Shown here: in pieces, positions 1-8,146 of the stretch
Layout: each line of letters opens with the position of its first letter
Position numbering within the stretch: position 1 is the first letter of the stretch
DNA from: JAFIEN01 sp051859505
GTDB taxonomy: Bacteria > Pseudomonadota > Alphaproteobacteria > Rhodobacterales > Rhodobacteraceae
NCBI GenBank assembly: GCA_051859505.1
Contig: JBHYFN010000009.1
Location: 1 to 64,000 of the forward strand
Direction of reading: 5' to 3'
DNA: 64,000 nucleotides
Translations under genes and position numbers: made by a program
The notes under the pieces: model-generated
Databases searched by the model: none
The model's input: only the letters and a program-made list of their open reading frames with translations
Told to the model about the DNA's origin: nothing

Positions 1-241
1 TGACGAACTTCGGCGCGATCAGTCGAACGTCATGCCCGAGAGCCATCAATGTCCTCGCCCAGTGATGGGCAGTCGCACATGCCTCCATCGCCACCCTGCA
101 TCCCGGATGGGTCTGCATGAACGCAAGGAACTGCTTGCGCGACAGCTTCTTGCGGAACACGACTTCACCCTCGGCTGTCGCGCCATGCAGTTGAAAGACT
201 TGCTTGGCCAAGTCCACGCCGATGATCGATACTTCCTTCAT
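1..241 (-). CDS. IS110-family transposase (bridge-type recombinase), 5' part only
   Basis: The minus-strand frame opens with ATG at 241 and runs off the window edge, giving the first 80 residues. It begins MKEVSIIGVDLAKQVFQLHG, the hallmark N-terminus of the RuvC-like DEDD domain of IS110-family transposases. D10 (GVDLAK) and E53 (VAMEAC) match the first two acidic catalytic positions. These enzymes cut and join DNA of the element through a serine in a C-terminal Tnp domain, which lies outside the window, so intactness cannot be judged. A ribosome site (AGGAGG) precedes the ATG but sits inside a strong hairpin. Family assignment is firm; the subgroup (IS110 or IS1111) is not decidable from this piece. 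Confidence 0.9.
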   Translation of the reverse strand, partial: MKEVSIIGVDLAKQVFQLHGATAEGEVVFRKKLSRKQFLAFMQTHPGCRVAMEACATAHHWARTLMALGHDVRLIAPKFV

Positions 242-300
242 AGCCAACTCCTCCTGATCCTGCATGGATCACAGTGGCACAAGTGCCGTCAGGAGGGGCT
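242..300 (-). promoter_or_regulatory. Hairpin sequestering the IS110 transposase ribosome-binding site
   Basis: An outer stem pairs 242-257 with 289-300. The core is CCTCCTGA (250-257) against TCAGGAGG (289-296), flanked by AGCC (242-245) and GGCT (297-300). Inside lie two more hairpins: GATCC-TGCAT-GGATC (256-270, sharing two bases with the outer stem) and GGCAC-AA-GTGCC (276-287). The transposase Shine-Dalgarno AGGAGG is within the outer stem. The pairing is seen directly. A role in blocking translation from read-through transcripts is known for several insertion sequences and is inferred here. Confidence 0.6.
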
Positions 301-430
301 ACCCAACCCATCATCAGAGCCAACTGCACCACATCATCCGCGCCGGCATAAACTGTCGGCGCGGTTTCCTTCTGGAGGCACGATAGGGGAGCCACCAGAT
401 TGTTGTTCTGGACCTTCAGGATACCGCCCC
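301..430 (-). mobile_element. IS110 upstream (left-end) non-coding region, candidate bridge-RNA locus
   Basis: About 190 bases separate the transposase start (241) from the end of the neighbouring host gene (458), with no coding sequence. The stretch contains a perfect 8-bp stem, CCGCGCCG (338-345) with CGGCGCGG (357-364), closing an 11-base loop. In IS110-group elements the non-coding end next to the transposase start is known to encode a structured guide (bridge) RNA with donor- and target-binding loops. Position, size and structure fit. The element boundary is not visible from sequence alone, so the 430 limit is approximate. Confidence 0.45.
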
Positions 431-457
431 CCTGTTCCGTTGCGGGCACTCCCCACC

Positions 458-2020
458 TCACCACCCCGGCCAGTCGTCCCACATCGCTTCGGCCTGCTCC
501 GGGTCGCGCGCCAGGCCCGCGTGATCGCGTGCGAGGCGGGCGATGAGGTCGGTGCACTCCACCGCGCCGGCCCAGGGGTGGGAAAGCGTGGCCTCGGGGT
601 CCATCACGCCCAGCAGGTTGCCCGCGATCGCTCCGGTCGAGTCGCTGTCGCCGCCATGGGTCACGGCGATGCGGAGGCGGTCGGCGATGTCGCCGTCGCA
701 GAGGCAGGCGTAAAGCGCGATGGCAAGCGCGGTTTCGGCGGTCCAGCCGCCGCCGAACGCCTCGACCGTCTCGGGGCGGCCGTCGCGGGGGGCGGCAAGC
801 GCCGCGTGGATCGCCGCCGCCGTCTCGGCCCCGTCGGGGTGGTCGGCGCAGGTGCCGGCGGCCTGACGGGCGGCCTCTTCCAGCGGCAGGCCCCCGGCGA
901 CATCGGCCAGCATCCCGGCCCAGGCGGCGGCGGCCCATTGGCCGGTCGGATGGCCATGGGTCAGGGCCGAGGTCTGCAGCGCAAGGTCATGGACCTGCGC
1001 GCGCGGCGCCATCAGCGCGACCGGGGCCACGCGCATGATCGTGCCGCAGCCCTTGCTGTCGTTGGCCGCAGGCGTGCCGAAGGCGCGCGCTTCCGACAGG
1101 GCCGAGAGGCAGGTATTGCCCGGCGCCCGCTGCACCTGCAGGCGCGCATCGGTGATCAGGCCGGTGTCGTCGACCTGCATCGCGGGGCTTCTGCCCTGCG
1201 TCCGGTACCAGCGCAGCAGCGCGTGATGGACCACGCCGGGCGGGTGGCAGATGCCCTTCAGAAGGCCCCGGACCCGCGCCCGGATCAGCCCCTCGGCGGT
1301 GAAGAGCGTCATCTGCGTGTCATCCGTGATCGCGCCGCGGATCCCGTCATGCGGCGGAAGGTCGGTGATCCCCTCGGGAAAGCGGGCGCGGATGCGGGCG
1401 AGCGACCAGAACTCCACCTCGGCGCCCAGGCTGTCGCCCATCGCGCCGCCCGTCAGGCAGGCCTGCAGGCGACGAACCTCGGCCCCGCCGGTGATCTCGT
1501 GCAGCCAGCGCTCCTGACCGGAGGTTTCCACGGCGCCGGGTCGGGCCGCGCGGACGGCCGCGATGGCGGCGGGGGCCGCGAGGCCGCGTTCGGTCAGGAT
1601 CAGCGCGGCCAGCGTCCCCGCCCGGCCCAGACCGCCGCGACAGTGCAGGACGATCCTTTCCCCCCGTTCAAGCTGCCGGTGCAGCCGGGGCGAGAGCGCG
1701 CGCCAGAGCGCCACGCCCGCCGCATCCGGCACGTCCAGATCACGGATCGGCAGGTGGTGCCACGCCATCCCCCGCGCCGCGACCCCCGCAGGCAGCGCGC
1801 GAACGCCCAGCATGTCGAACTCGTGATCCTCGATCAGGGTGACGATGGCCGTCGCCCCCCAGGCGCGGATCGCGTCAAGATCGCGGTCGAGGTCGCGCGC
1901 CCAAGGTGCGCCGAAGGTGCTGTCGCCCTGCTTGCCCGGGCAGAAGGTCAGGCCCAGATGACCGTTCGCCACGGGCAGGCTGTCGATGCGGAGGGGGTGG
2001 GTCAGGCTGGTACGCGCCAA
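458..2020 (-). CDS. Fusion of dual-specificity-type phosphatase and ADP-ribosylglycohydrolase
   Basis: 520 residues. The N-terminal part (about 1-175) is a cysteine phosphatase: the loop HCRGGLGRAGT (126-136) gives C127-x5-R133, with a likely general acid near D93 (PIRDLD). The rest (about 185-520) is an ADP-ribosylglycohydrolase (DraG/ARH-like), with GGAMGD at 191-196, TDDTQ at 232-236 and the metal-binding DSDST at 458-462. The predicted roles are removal of phosphate from a protein or nucleotide and of ADP-ribose from an acceptor. The start is TTG at 2020, chosen because AAAGGA lies 7 bases upstream and no in-frame ATG is close. It diverges from the AddB-like gene. Substrates are unknown. 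Confidence 0.85.
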   Translation of the reverse strand: MARTSLTHPLRIDSLPVANGHLGLTFCPGKQGDSTFGAPWARDLDRDLDAIRAWGATAIVTLIEDHEFDMLGVRALPAGVAARGMAWHHLPIRDLDVPDAAGVALWRALSPRLHRQLERGERIVLHCRGGLGRAGTLAALILTERGLAAPAAIAAVRAARPGAVETSGQERWLHEITGGAEVRRLQACLTGGAMGDSLGAEVEFWSLARIRARFPEGITDLPPHDGIRGAITDDTQMTLFTAEGLIRARVRGLLKGICHPPGVVHHALLRWYRTQGRSPAMQVDDTGLITDARLQVQRAPGNTCLSALSEARAFGTPAANDSKGCGTIMRVAPVALMAPRAQVHDLALQTSALTHGHPTGQWAAAAWAGMLADVAGGLPLEEAARQAAGTCADHPDGAETAAAIHAALAAPRDGRPETVEAFGGGWTAETALAIALYACLCDGDIADRLRIAVTHGGDSDSTGAIAGNLLGVMDPEATLSHPWAGAVECTDLIARLARDHAGLARDPEQAEAMWDDWPGW

Positions 2021-2244
2021 GGGCAGATCCTTTCATGGTGGGATGGTGGCCATCCTGACCCATGGACACGTCAGATGCGGTCGCATGATCCGACAAGGCC
2101 GATTGCCAGCCGGGGTTTCGCCTGCAACTGTACCGGGACCGGCCGGAAAGTCGCCCGGTTGACTGCGCATCAGGCGCAGGTGCGGCAGGGGGCGTGACCG
2201 TTTCGCCCCAGGGCAGACCAAGGCAGGAAAGGAGACCGGACCCG

Positions 2245-4938
2245 ATGAGCGCCCTCGACCCGCTGGTCACCGCCCATCCGCTGACCGGGGCTTTCCGTTC
2301 GGTCACGCCCGATCTTCTGGCGCAGACCTATCTCGTGCCCCTTGCCGATCCGCCCGATCTCGGGGCCCTGCTCGCATCCCGCGACGCGCCCTGGAGCGAG
2401 AGCCTTGCCGTCGCCCCGGCCGAGACCATCGCCGCCATTCGCCGCGGCCTGCGCCAGATCGCCTCGGCCACCGGGCGGATCACGCCCGACGAGGTGGACC
2501 TCTCGCGCCTCGATCCCGGCAGCCGCCTGCACCGCCATGTCGCTGCCCTGACCGCGCTCTGGCGCGACCATCCCGAGGGTCTGCCCGAGGATCTGCGCAT
2601 CGCCGCCCATGTCATCGCGGCCGGGCCGGGCGATACGCTGGAACCGCTGCCGCTGGTCAGCGCCGCCCCGCCGGCCTTTGCCACGCCGGCCGAGCGGGGA
2701 TTGCAGGCGGCGCTGATCGCCCATCACGGGCTGGCCGAAGATGACCAGCGCGCGGCATGGGCCGACCGGCAGGCGCCGCTTGCGGGCGGCGGGCCGGTGG
2801 GCAGCAGCCTGCATCGCGTGCAACAGGGCCTGACCGGGGGCGGCGTCCTGCCCGGGCCGCTGGACGACAGCCTGCAGTTCGTCGCGCTGCGCGATGTGGC
2901 CGAGGAGGCGGCCTTCGCCGCCGCCCGCGCGCAGGCGCTGATCGACGCGGGCCAACGGCCGCAGGACATCGGCCTTCTGGTGCCGGACGAGACCGCCTGC
3001 CACCTGCACCTTGACCGCGCCTTCCGCGACCTGGGCCTACCCCTGTCCGGCCTGCCCCGGCCCCCGCAGCGGCGCGATGTGGCGGGCGAGACGCTGCTGC
3101 ACCTTTTGCTCTGCCTGCAGCGCCCCGCCCCTGCGATGGCGCTGGCCAGCCTCTACATCTCGCCGCTCATGCCCTGGCCCGCCGCCACGGGGCGCGCGTT
3201 GGCGGACGAGGTGATGAACGGTCGGTTCGAGCCCAATATCGCCAAGGCGCTCACCGGCCGCGCGCGCGATCTCTTCGCGCTCCTTCGCCGCGAGGCCGGG
3301 GACAGCGGCGCGGCCTTGCGTTCGGCACTGGAGACGGCCATCGGCCTTCTGGGCAGCCAGCCGGAGCAGCAGGACGACGCGATGCGCCTGCGCGCCGGGG
3401 CTGCACGGCTCTGGCCGCTGCTGCAGGGGCCCGAGGAACCGGACTGGCCACGCCTTCTTGCGCTGGTCACGCCCGAGACGCCCGAACCGCCCCCCTCCGA
3501 GACCTTCGTCGAAGGCGTCACCGTCATCACCGAGGCGGCCCTGCCGTCGCGCCCGGTGCGCCACCTGATCGCGCTGGGAATGAGCGGGAACCGCTGGCCG
3601 CGCCCGGTGCCCTCGTCGCCCTTCTTACTTGACAGCGAGCTTGTCCAGCTTCGCGCGCTGACCGGCCTCGCGGTCGAGACGCGGGGCGACATGCTGCGCC
3701 TGCGCCTCGAACGGTTGCGGCGGCAGGTTCTTGCCGCGACCGGGACGCTGACCCTGACCCGGCCGGTCTTTGCCGCCGACGGCACGCGCGAGGCCCCCGC
3801 CCCGGCCCTTTCGCTGATCGCGCGGACGATCCTGCAAGACGACAAGCCGGTCGAGGATGCCGAGGTGCTGATCCACGACCTGCGGGACGCAGGGCCCGAG
3901 CACTGGCCCTGCGCCCATCGCGCGATCCCGCCGAAGGCCAGCCCGCTTGCCCTGCCGCCCGCCGGCATCCTGTCGCTCGACCGCGATCTTCTGTCCGTCC
4001 GGCGCGACGAGGACGGCCGGATGCGCCCGCAATCGCCCAGCCGGCTCGAGACGCTGCTGGTCAGCCCGCTGGCCTGGGCGCTGGCCGCGTTCGGGGCCGA
4101 GGAAACGCTCTGGGCGCCCGAGGGGCTGAACGTGATGCTGGCCGGCACCCTTGCGCATGACGTGCTCGAGCATCTGTTCCCGAAGGACACGGCCCTGCCC
4201 GACCCCGAGACCGTCGCCGCCGCGGTTCCCGGCCATCTTGCCCGCGCGATCCGCCGCCACGCGCCCTTCCTGCAGCGCGCGATCTGGGAGGTGGAACGGC
4301 AGGGGCTGGTCCGCGACATCCGCACTGCCGCGCTGGCCTGGCGCGACACGCTGGCCGCCCTGGGCGCCGAGGTCATCGACAACGAGCTGTGGCTGAGCGG
4401 CGAAGGTCTGGGCATCCGCCTGCACGGCCGGGCCGATTGCCTGCTGCGCCTGCCCGACGGCGCGCTTCTGGTGGTTGATCACAAGAAAAGCGGCACGACC
4501 CGCCGCCGCAAGCGGATGGAGGCCGGCTGGGATCTGCAGGTGGCGCTTTACCGCGCGATGCTCTTGCGCCCTGAACCCACCGGCGCGGTTCTGGATGAGG
4601 CGCTGAAGGCGGCGCCTGCGATCGGGGTCGCCTATCACCTGATGAACGATCAGGGCGTGCTGACCCACGGGATCGACCTGCCCGAAGGCATCGCTTCCGT
4701 GCTGGAGGGCGAGGTCTCGGACCAGGCCGAGGCGCTTCTTGCCGCACGGCTTGCCGAGGTCGGCGCGGGTCTCATCCGGCTGAACGGCGAAGCCGACCGG
4801 AGCTGGTTCGACAAGGCGGGCGCCATTGCGGCCTATGCGCTCGATGCCTCGCCGCTGATCGCGCGGACGCTGAGGCCGGGCCTGTCGCTGCCTCTCGACG
4901 CGCCCGACGAGACGGAGGAGGAGGAGGCCGATGCCTGA
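2245..4938 (+). CDS. AddB-like PD-(D/E)XK nuclease subunit of a helicase-nuclease pair
   Basis: 897 residues from ATG 2245, preceded by a good AGGAG; a GTG at 2194 is a weaker alternative. The C-terminal third carries a RecB-type nuclease: GRADCLLRLPDG followed by VVDHKKSG (around residue 745) and a Q...Y motif (LQVALYRAM). The N-terminal two thirds resemble a degenerate helicase of the AddB/RecC kind: no Walker A is seen, but the 'APAPALSLIARTIL' and 'RPVRHLIALGMSGNRWP' segments follow the AddB layout. No iron-sulfur cysteine cluster is visible. The next gene overlaps by 8 bases (4931), so the two products are almost certainly co-translated. It differs from the usual alphaproteobacterial AddB. 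Confidence 0.75.
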   Translation: MSALDPLVTAHPLTGAFRSVTPDLLAQTYLVPLADPPDLGALLASRDAPWSESLAVAPAETIAAIRRGLRQIASATGRITPDEVDLSRLDPGSRLHRHVAALTALWRDHPEGLPEDLRIAAHVIAAGPGDTLEPLPLVSAAPPAFATPAERGLQAALIAHHGLAEDDQRAAWADRQAPLAGGGPVGSSLHRVQQGLTGGGVLPGPLDDSLQFVALRDVAEEAAFAAARAQALIDAGQRPQDIGLLVPDETACHLHLDRAFRDLGLPLSGLPRPPQRRDVAGETLLHLLLCLQRPAPAMALASLYISPLMPWPAATGRALADEVMNGRFEPNIAKALTGRARDLFALLRREAGDSGAALRSALETAIGLLGSQPEQQDDAMRLRAGAARLWPLLQGPEEPDWPRLLALVTPETPEPPPSETFVEGVTVITEAALPSRPVRHLIALGMSGNRWPRPVPSSPFLLDSELVQLRALTGLAVETRGDMLRLRLERLRRQVLAATGTLTLTRPVFAADGTREAPAPALSLIARTILQDDKPVEDAEVLIHDLRDAGPEHWPCAHRAIPPKASPLALPPAGILSLDRDLLSVRRDEDGRMRPQSPSRLETLLVSPLAWALAAFGAEETLWAPEGLNVMLAGTLAHDVLEHLFPKDTALPDPETVAAAVPGHLARAIRRHAPFLQRAIWEVERQGLVRDIRTAALAWRDTLAALGAEVIDNELWLSGEGLGIRLHGRADCLLRLPDGALLVVDHKKSGTTRRRKRMEAGWDLQVALYRAMLLRPEPTGAVLDEALKAAPAIGVAYHLMNDQGVLTHGIDLPEGIASVLEGEVSDQAEALLAARLAEVGAGLIRLNGEADRSWFDKAGAIAAYALDASPLIARTLRPGLSLPLDAPDETEEEEADA

Positions 4939-7900
4939 CACCCTGACCATCGTTCCCGCAGGTGCCGGGTCGGGCAAGACCTTCCGCATCAAGACCGACC
5001 TGACCGACTGGGTGCGCAAGGAGCTTGTCGCGCCCGAGCGCATCCTTGCCGTGACCTTCACCGAAGCCGCCGCCGCCGAGCTGCGCGGGCGCATCCGCGC
5101 GAGCCTTTTGGCCGAGGGGTTGGTCGAACAGGCGCTGGCGGTCGAACAGGCCTATGTCTCGACCATACACGGGCTGGGGATGCGGCTTCTGACCGAACAT
5201 GCGCTGGCCGCCGGCGCCTCGCCCCAGCCGCGCACCCTGACCGAACCCGAACGCGATCTGCTGATCCGGCAAGCGATGGCCCATGCCCCGTCCCTGACCA
5301 CGGTCAAGGCCGATCTGCCGCGGTTCGGCTACCGCGCGGTGATGTGGTCGGAGGCCAGCCTCGAGGACCAGTTCCGCACCGCACTTCTCTCCACCATCGA
5401 CATCCTGCGGGGTCTTGGCGACAGCGGCACCGACCCGGCACTGGTCCCGGCGGCGGTAGAGCGGGTCCGCACGCTCTATGGCCCCGTCGCCCCCGACGGC
5501 GCACCCTTCGAGGCGCGACTGTCAGCCGCCGTCACGGCGCTCCTCGCAGCCTTTCCGGGCGACCTGACCGCCTATGCCGGATCGGCCGCTGCCAAGACCG
5601 ACTTCCTGCGCGACCACCGCAACCTGCGCCGCGCCGCCCGCCCCAAAGCACTCGCGGGTGACTGGCCGCTCTGGGTGGCCTTGGGCAAGCTGCGCCTGTC
5701 CAGGCGCGGCTCGGTCACGCCTGCCGGCTATGACGACCTTGCCGCCGAGGTGATCGACGCCGCCGAAGCGATCGCCCGCCACCCCGGCCCGCTCGAGGAT
5801 GCGGTGGCGCATCTGACAGCGCTTGTGACCGGCGCGCAGGAAGTGTTGGCCCGCTACGCCGCGATGAAGCGCGCGGCCGGCGTCATCGACTATGCCGACA
5901 TGATCTGCGACGCCGAGCGCCTGTTGCGCACCCGGCCCGAGATCCTGTCCGCCCTTCTGGCCGAGGTCGATTGCGTCATCATCGACGAGTTTCAGGACAC
6001 CAACCCCGTGCAGTTCGCCCTGCTCTGGCGCATTGCGGAACAGGCGCGGCGCGTGCTGATCGTGGGCGATACCAAGCAGTCGATCATGGGGTTTCAGGGG
6101 GCCGACCCGCGGCTGAGCGCCGCGCTGGAACAACAGCACGCCCAGGCCTGCGAGCCGCTGACCGGTAACTGGCGCTCCGATCCCCGCCTGATGGAGATGG
6201 TCAACGCCATCTCGCAGGCGCTGTTCGGCGCGGGCTACATCGCTCTGGCCCCCCAGCGCCCCCGGACGGGCGAACCCTTCGCCGAGGTGCTGCGCATCGC
6301 CGAGGGCCGCCGGTCGCGAAAGTCCCGCCCCGAAGAGCATGTCGCCGCGCGCATCGAGGGCATTCTGACCTCGCAAACGCAGGTCGTTGACCGCGACAGC
6401 CCGATCAATAAGCCCGAGTTCCGCCCCGTGGCGCCCGGCGACATCGCCGTCCTTTGCCCCACCCATGCGATGGCCGCGCGCTATGCGCAGGCGCTGACCG
6501 ACCGGGGCATCCCGGTGCGCATCAGCGGGCCCGGCTGGCTGGACGCGCCCTGGATCCTTGCGGCGCGGCAGGCGCTGGCCTTCGCCGCCGACCCCACCGA
6601 CCGCCATGCCGCGCTGTGCCTGCTGACGCTTGGCCCCGCCGCCCTGCCGCTTGAGACGGCGATGCAGGCGCTGGCCGATGGCACGCTCCTCGCCCGGCCC
6701 GAGCTTGCCGCGCTCACCGCGCTTGCCGACACCGCCGCCACCCTGCCGCTCGATCTGCTGCTGGACAGCGTCCTTGACGCGGCGGGCCTCCGCGACTGGG
6801 CCGCCCGCCTGCCCGAGGCCGAACAGGCCCATGCCGATCTGTTGCGGTTTGAGGCAGAACTGGCCGAGTTCACCGTCGCCCATCGCGACCTCAAGGCCGC
6901 GGCGGGGTTTCATGGCGAGGGGGCGCAGGTCTTTCTCGGCTGGCTCGAGGCGCGCCGCAGCGAACGCGATTTCGACCGCCGCCCCGATCCCGGGCGGGGC
7001 CGCGCGCTGGGGGTCGAGATCGTGACCTGGCATGCCGCGAAGGGGCGCGAATGGCCGATCACCGTGGTCGCGGGCCTCGACACCACCATCGGCGAACGGC
7101 CCGGCACGCTTCGGGCCGAGTTCACCGATTTCTCGGACCTCGGCGCGATCCTGTCGCGCGCCGCGCTGATCTGGACGCCCGACCTGCCGCTGAAGGACAA
7201 GACCGCCGTCTTCACCGAAGCCCGCCGCGCCGCCTCCGAGGCCGATGCCCGCCGTCTGCTCTACGTCGCGCTGACCCGCGCGCGCGACCGGCTGGTGCTG
7301 GAATGGCCCGACTTCGCGCTGAAGAAGGTGGGCGAAGGCCCCGGGCCCGCGACCCATGCGGAACTCATGATGGTCGAGGCCGGGGTCGCGCCCGACGATC
7401 TGGGCCTGAGGGTGGGCGAGCAGCATTTCGAGTGCCTGACCCTGCCCTGTCCACCCGAAAGCCCCGCACTGCCCGACGCGCCCGCCGACACGGCCCCCGC
7501 CCCCCACCTCGCCCTCGGCCAGCCGCGCGCCTTGCCCGACACGCCCCGCACCCCTTGGCGCAGCCGGCCGTCACAGGCGCTCCCGCCCGACACGCCGCCC
7601 CCCGCGCTGCGCCGGATCGCGCTGCCCGGGTCGCCCCTGCCCGAGGCGCTTTTCGCCACCGCCGCCGACCGCGGCACCGCCTTCCACCGCGCGCTGCAGG
7701 TTCTTCTTACCCGCCCCGACCTGCGCCCCCGCCTTGCCCCCGCGACCGGGCTGGACGAGGGCATGATCGCGGCCCTGGCCGCCCGCGCCGAGGCGCTCCG
7801 CGACTGGCTCGCCTCCGAAGGCTACACCCGCCTGCACGCCGAGGTCGCCGTCCAGTCCCGCGCCGCCAGCGGCGCCGAGGTCAACGGCGTCATCGACCTC

Positions 7901-8110
7901 CTGGCCGAGGGGCCCGCGGGCCGGCTGATCCTCGACCACAAGAGCGGCGGCGGGGAGTTCGCGGGATATTGGGGGCAGTTGACAAAGTACATCGAGGCGA
8001 TTGACGTACGTCAAGGTAGCAGAACCGAAATTGGGCTACATTGGATCGACCACGGAGAATTGGATGTCAGCAGGTATGTTCCTGCATGCCAGAAAAGTGG
8101 CTTGAGTTAG
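4931..8110 (+). CDS. UvrD/RecB-like helicase-nuclease (AddA-like)
   Basis: 1059 residues with a strong ribosome site (GGAGGAGGAGG). Superfamily 1 helicase motifs are in order: Walker A PAGAGSGKT (9-17), VTFTEAAAAELRGR (motif Ia region), DEFQDT Walker B (about 351-356), GDTKQSIMGFQGAD (motif III), VTWHAAKGREWP, and LYVALTRARDRL (about 777-788). The C-terminus has a RecB-type nuclease, NGVIDLLAEGP...LILDHKSGG (about residue 1000). It would translocate on DNA and degrade it with the overlapping AddB-like partner. Base composition drops visibly after about 7985, so the last 40 or so codons may come from a different source, although the protein end still reads like a natural family terminus. Confidence 0.85.
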   Translation: MPDTLTIVPAGAGSGKTFRIKTDLTDWVRKELVAPERILAVTFTEAAAAELRGRIRASLLAEGLVEQALAVEQAYVSTIHGLGMRLLTEHALAAGASPQPRTLTEPERDLLIRQAMAHAPSLTTVKADLPRFGYRAVMWSEASLEDQFRTALLSTIDILRGLGDSGTDPALVPAAVERVRTLYGPVAPDGAPFEARLSAAVTALLAAFPGDLTAYAGSAAAKTDFLRDHRNLRRAARPKALAGDWPLWVALGKLRLSRRGSVTPAGYDDLAAEVIDAAEAIARHPGPLEDAVAHLTALVTGAQEVLARYAAMKRAAGVIDYADMICDAERLLRTRPEILSALLAEVDCVIIDEFQDTNPVQFALLWRIAEQARRVLIVGDTKQSIMGFQGADPRLSAALEQQHAQACEPLTGNWRSDPRLMEMVNAISQALFGAGYIALAPQRPRTGEPFAEVLRIAEGRRSRKSRPEEHVAARIEGILTSQTQVVDRDSPINKPEFRPVAPGDIAVLCPTHAMAARYAQALTDRGIPVRISGPGWLDAPWILAARQALAFAADPTDRHAALCLLTLGPAALPLETAMQALADGTLLARPELAALTALADTAATLPLDLLLDSVLDAAGLRDWAARLPEAEQAHADLLRFEAELAEFTVAHRDLKAAAGFHGEGAQVFLGWLEARRSERDFDRRPDPGRGRALGVEIVTWHAAKGREWPITVVAGLDTTIGERPGTLRAEFTDFSDLGAILSRAALIWTPDLPLKDKTAVFTEARRAASEADARRLLYVALTRARDRLVLEWPDFALKKVGEGPGPATHAELMMVEAGVAPDDLGLRVGEQHFECLTLPCPPESPALPDAPADTAPAPHLALGQPRALPDTPRTPWRSRPSQALPPDTPPPALRRIALPGSPLPEALFATAADRGTAFHRALQVLLTRPDLRPRLAPATGLDEGMIAALAARAEALRDWLASEGYTRLHAEVAVQSRAASGAEVNGVIDLLAEGPAGRLILDHKSGGGEFAGYWGQLTKYIEAIDVRQGSRTEIGLHWIDHGELDVSRYVPACQKSGLS

Positions 8111-8146
8111 CGAATGGTCCACTCCGGGAGATCAAGGGAGAAGTAA

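Noticed and set aside
32..2197. Very long plus-strand open frame (over 700 codons) opposite the phosphatase/ADP-ribosylglycohydrolase gene
   Set aside because: It is a high-GC shadow: composition is Arg/Gly/Pro-rich with no family motifs, while the minus strand carries two recognisable domains. Similar frames opposite other genes (for example 10740-12605, 37872-41174) were dropped for the same reason.
2245..8110. Calling the pair canonical addB and addA
   Set aside because: Layout and motifs are AddAB-like, but the N-termini do not match the usual alphaproteobacterial proteins, so gene symbols were withheld.
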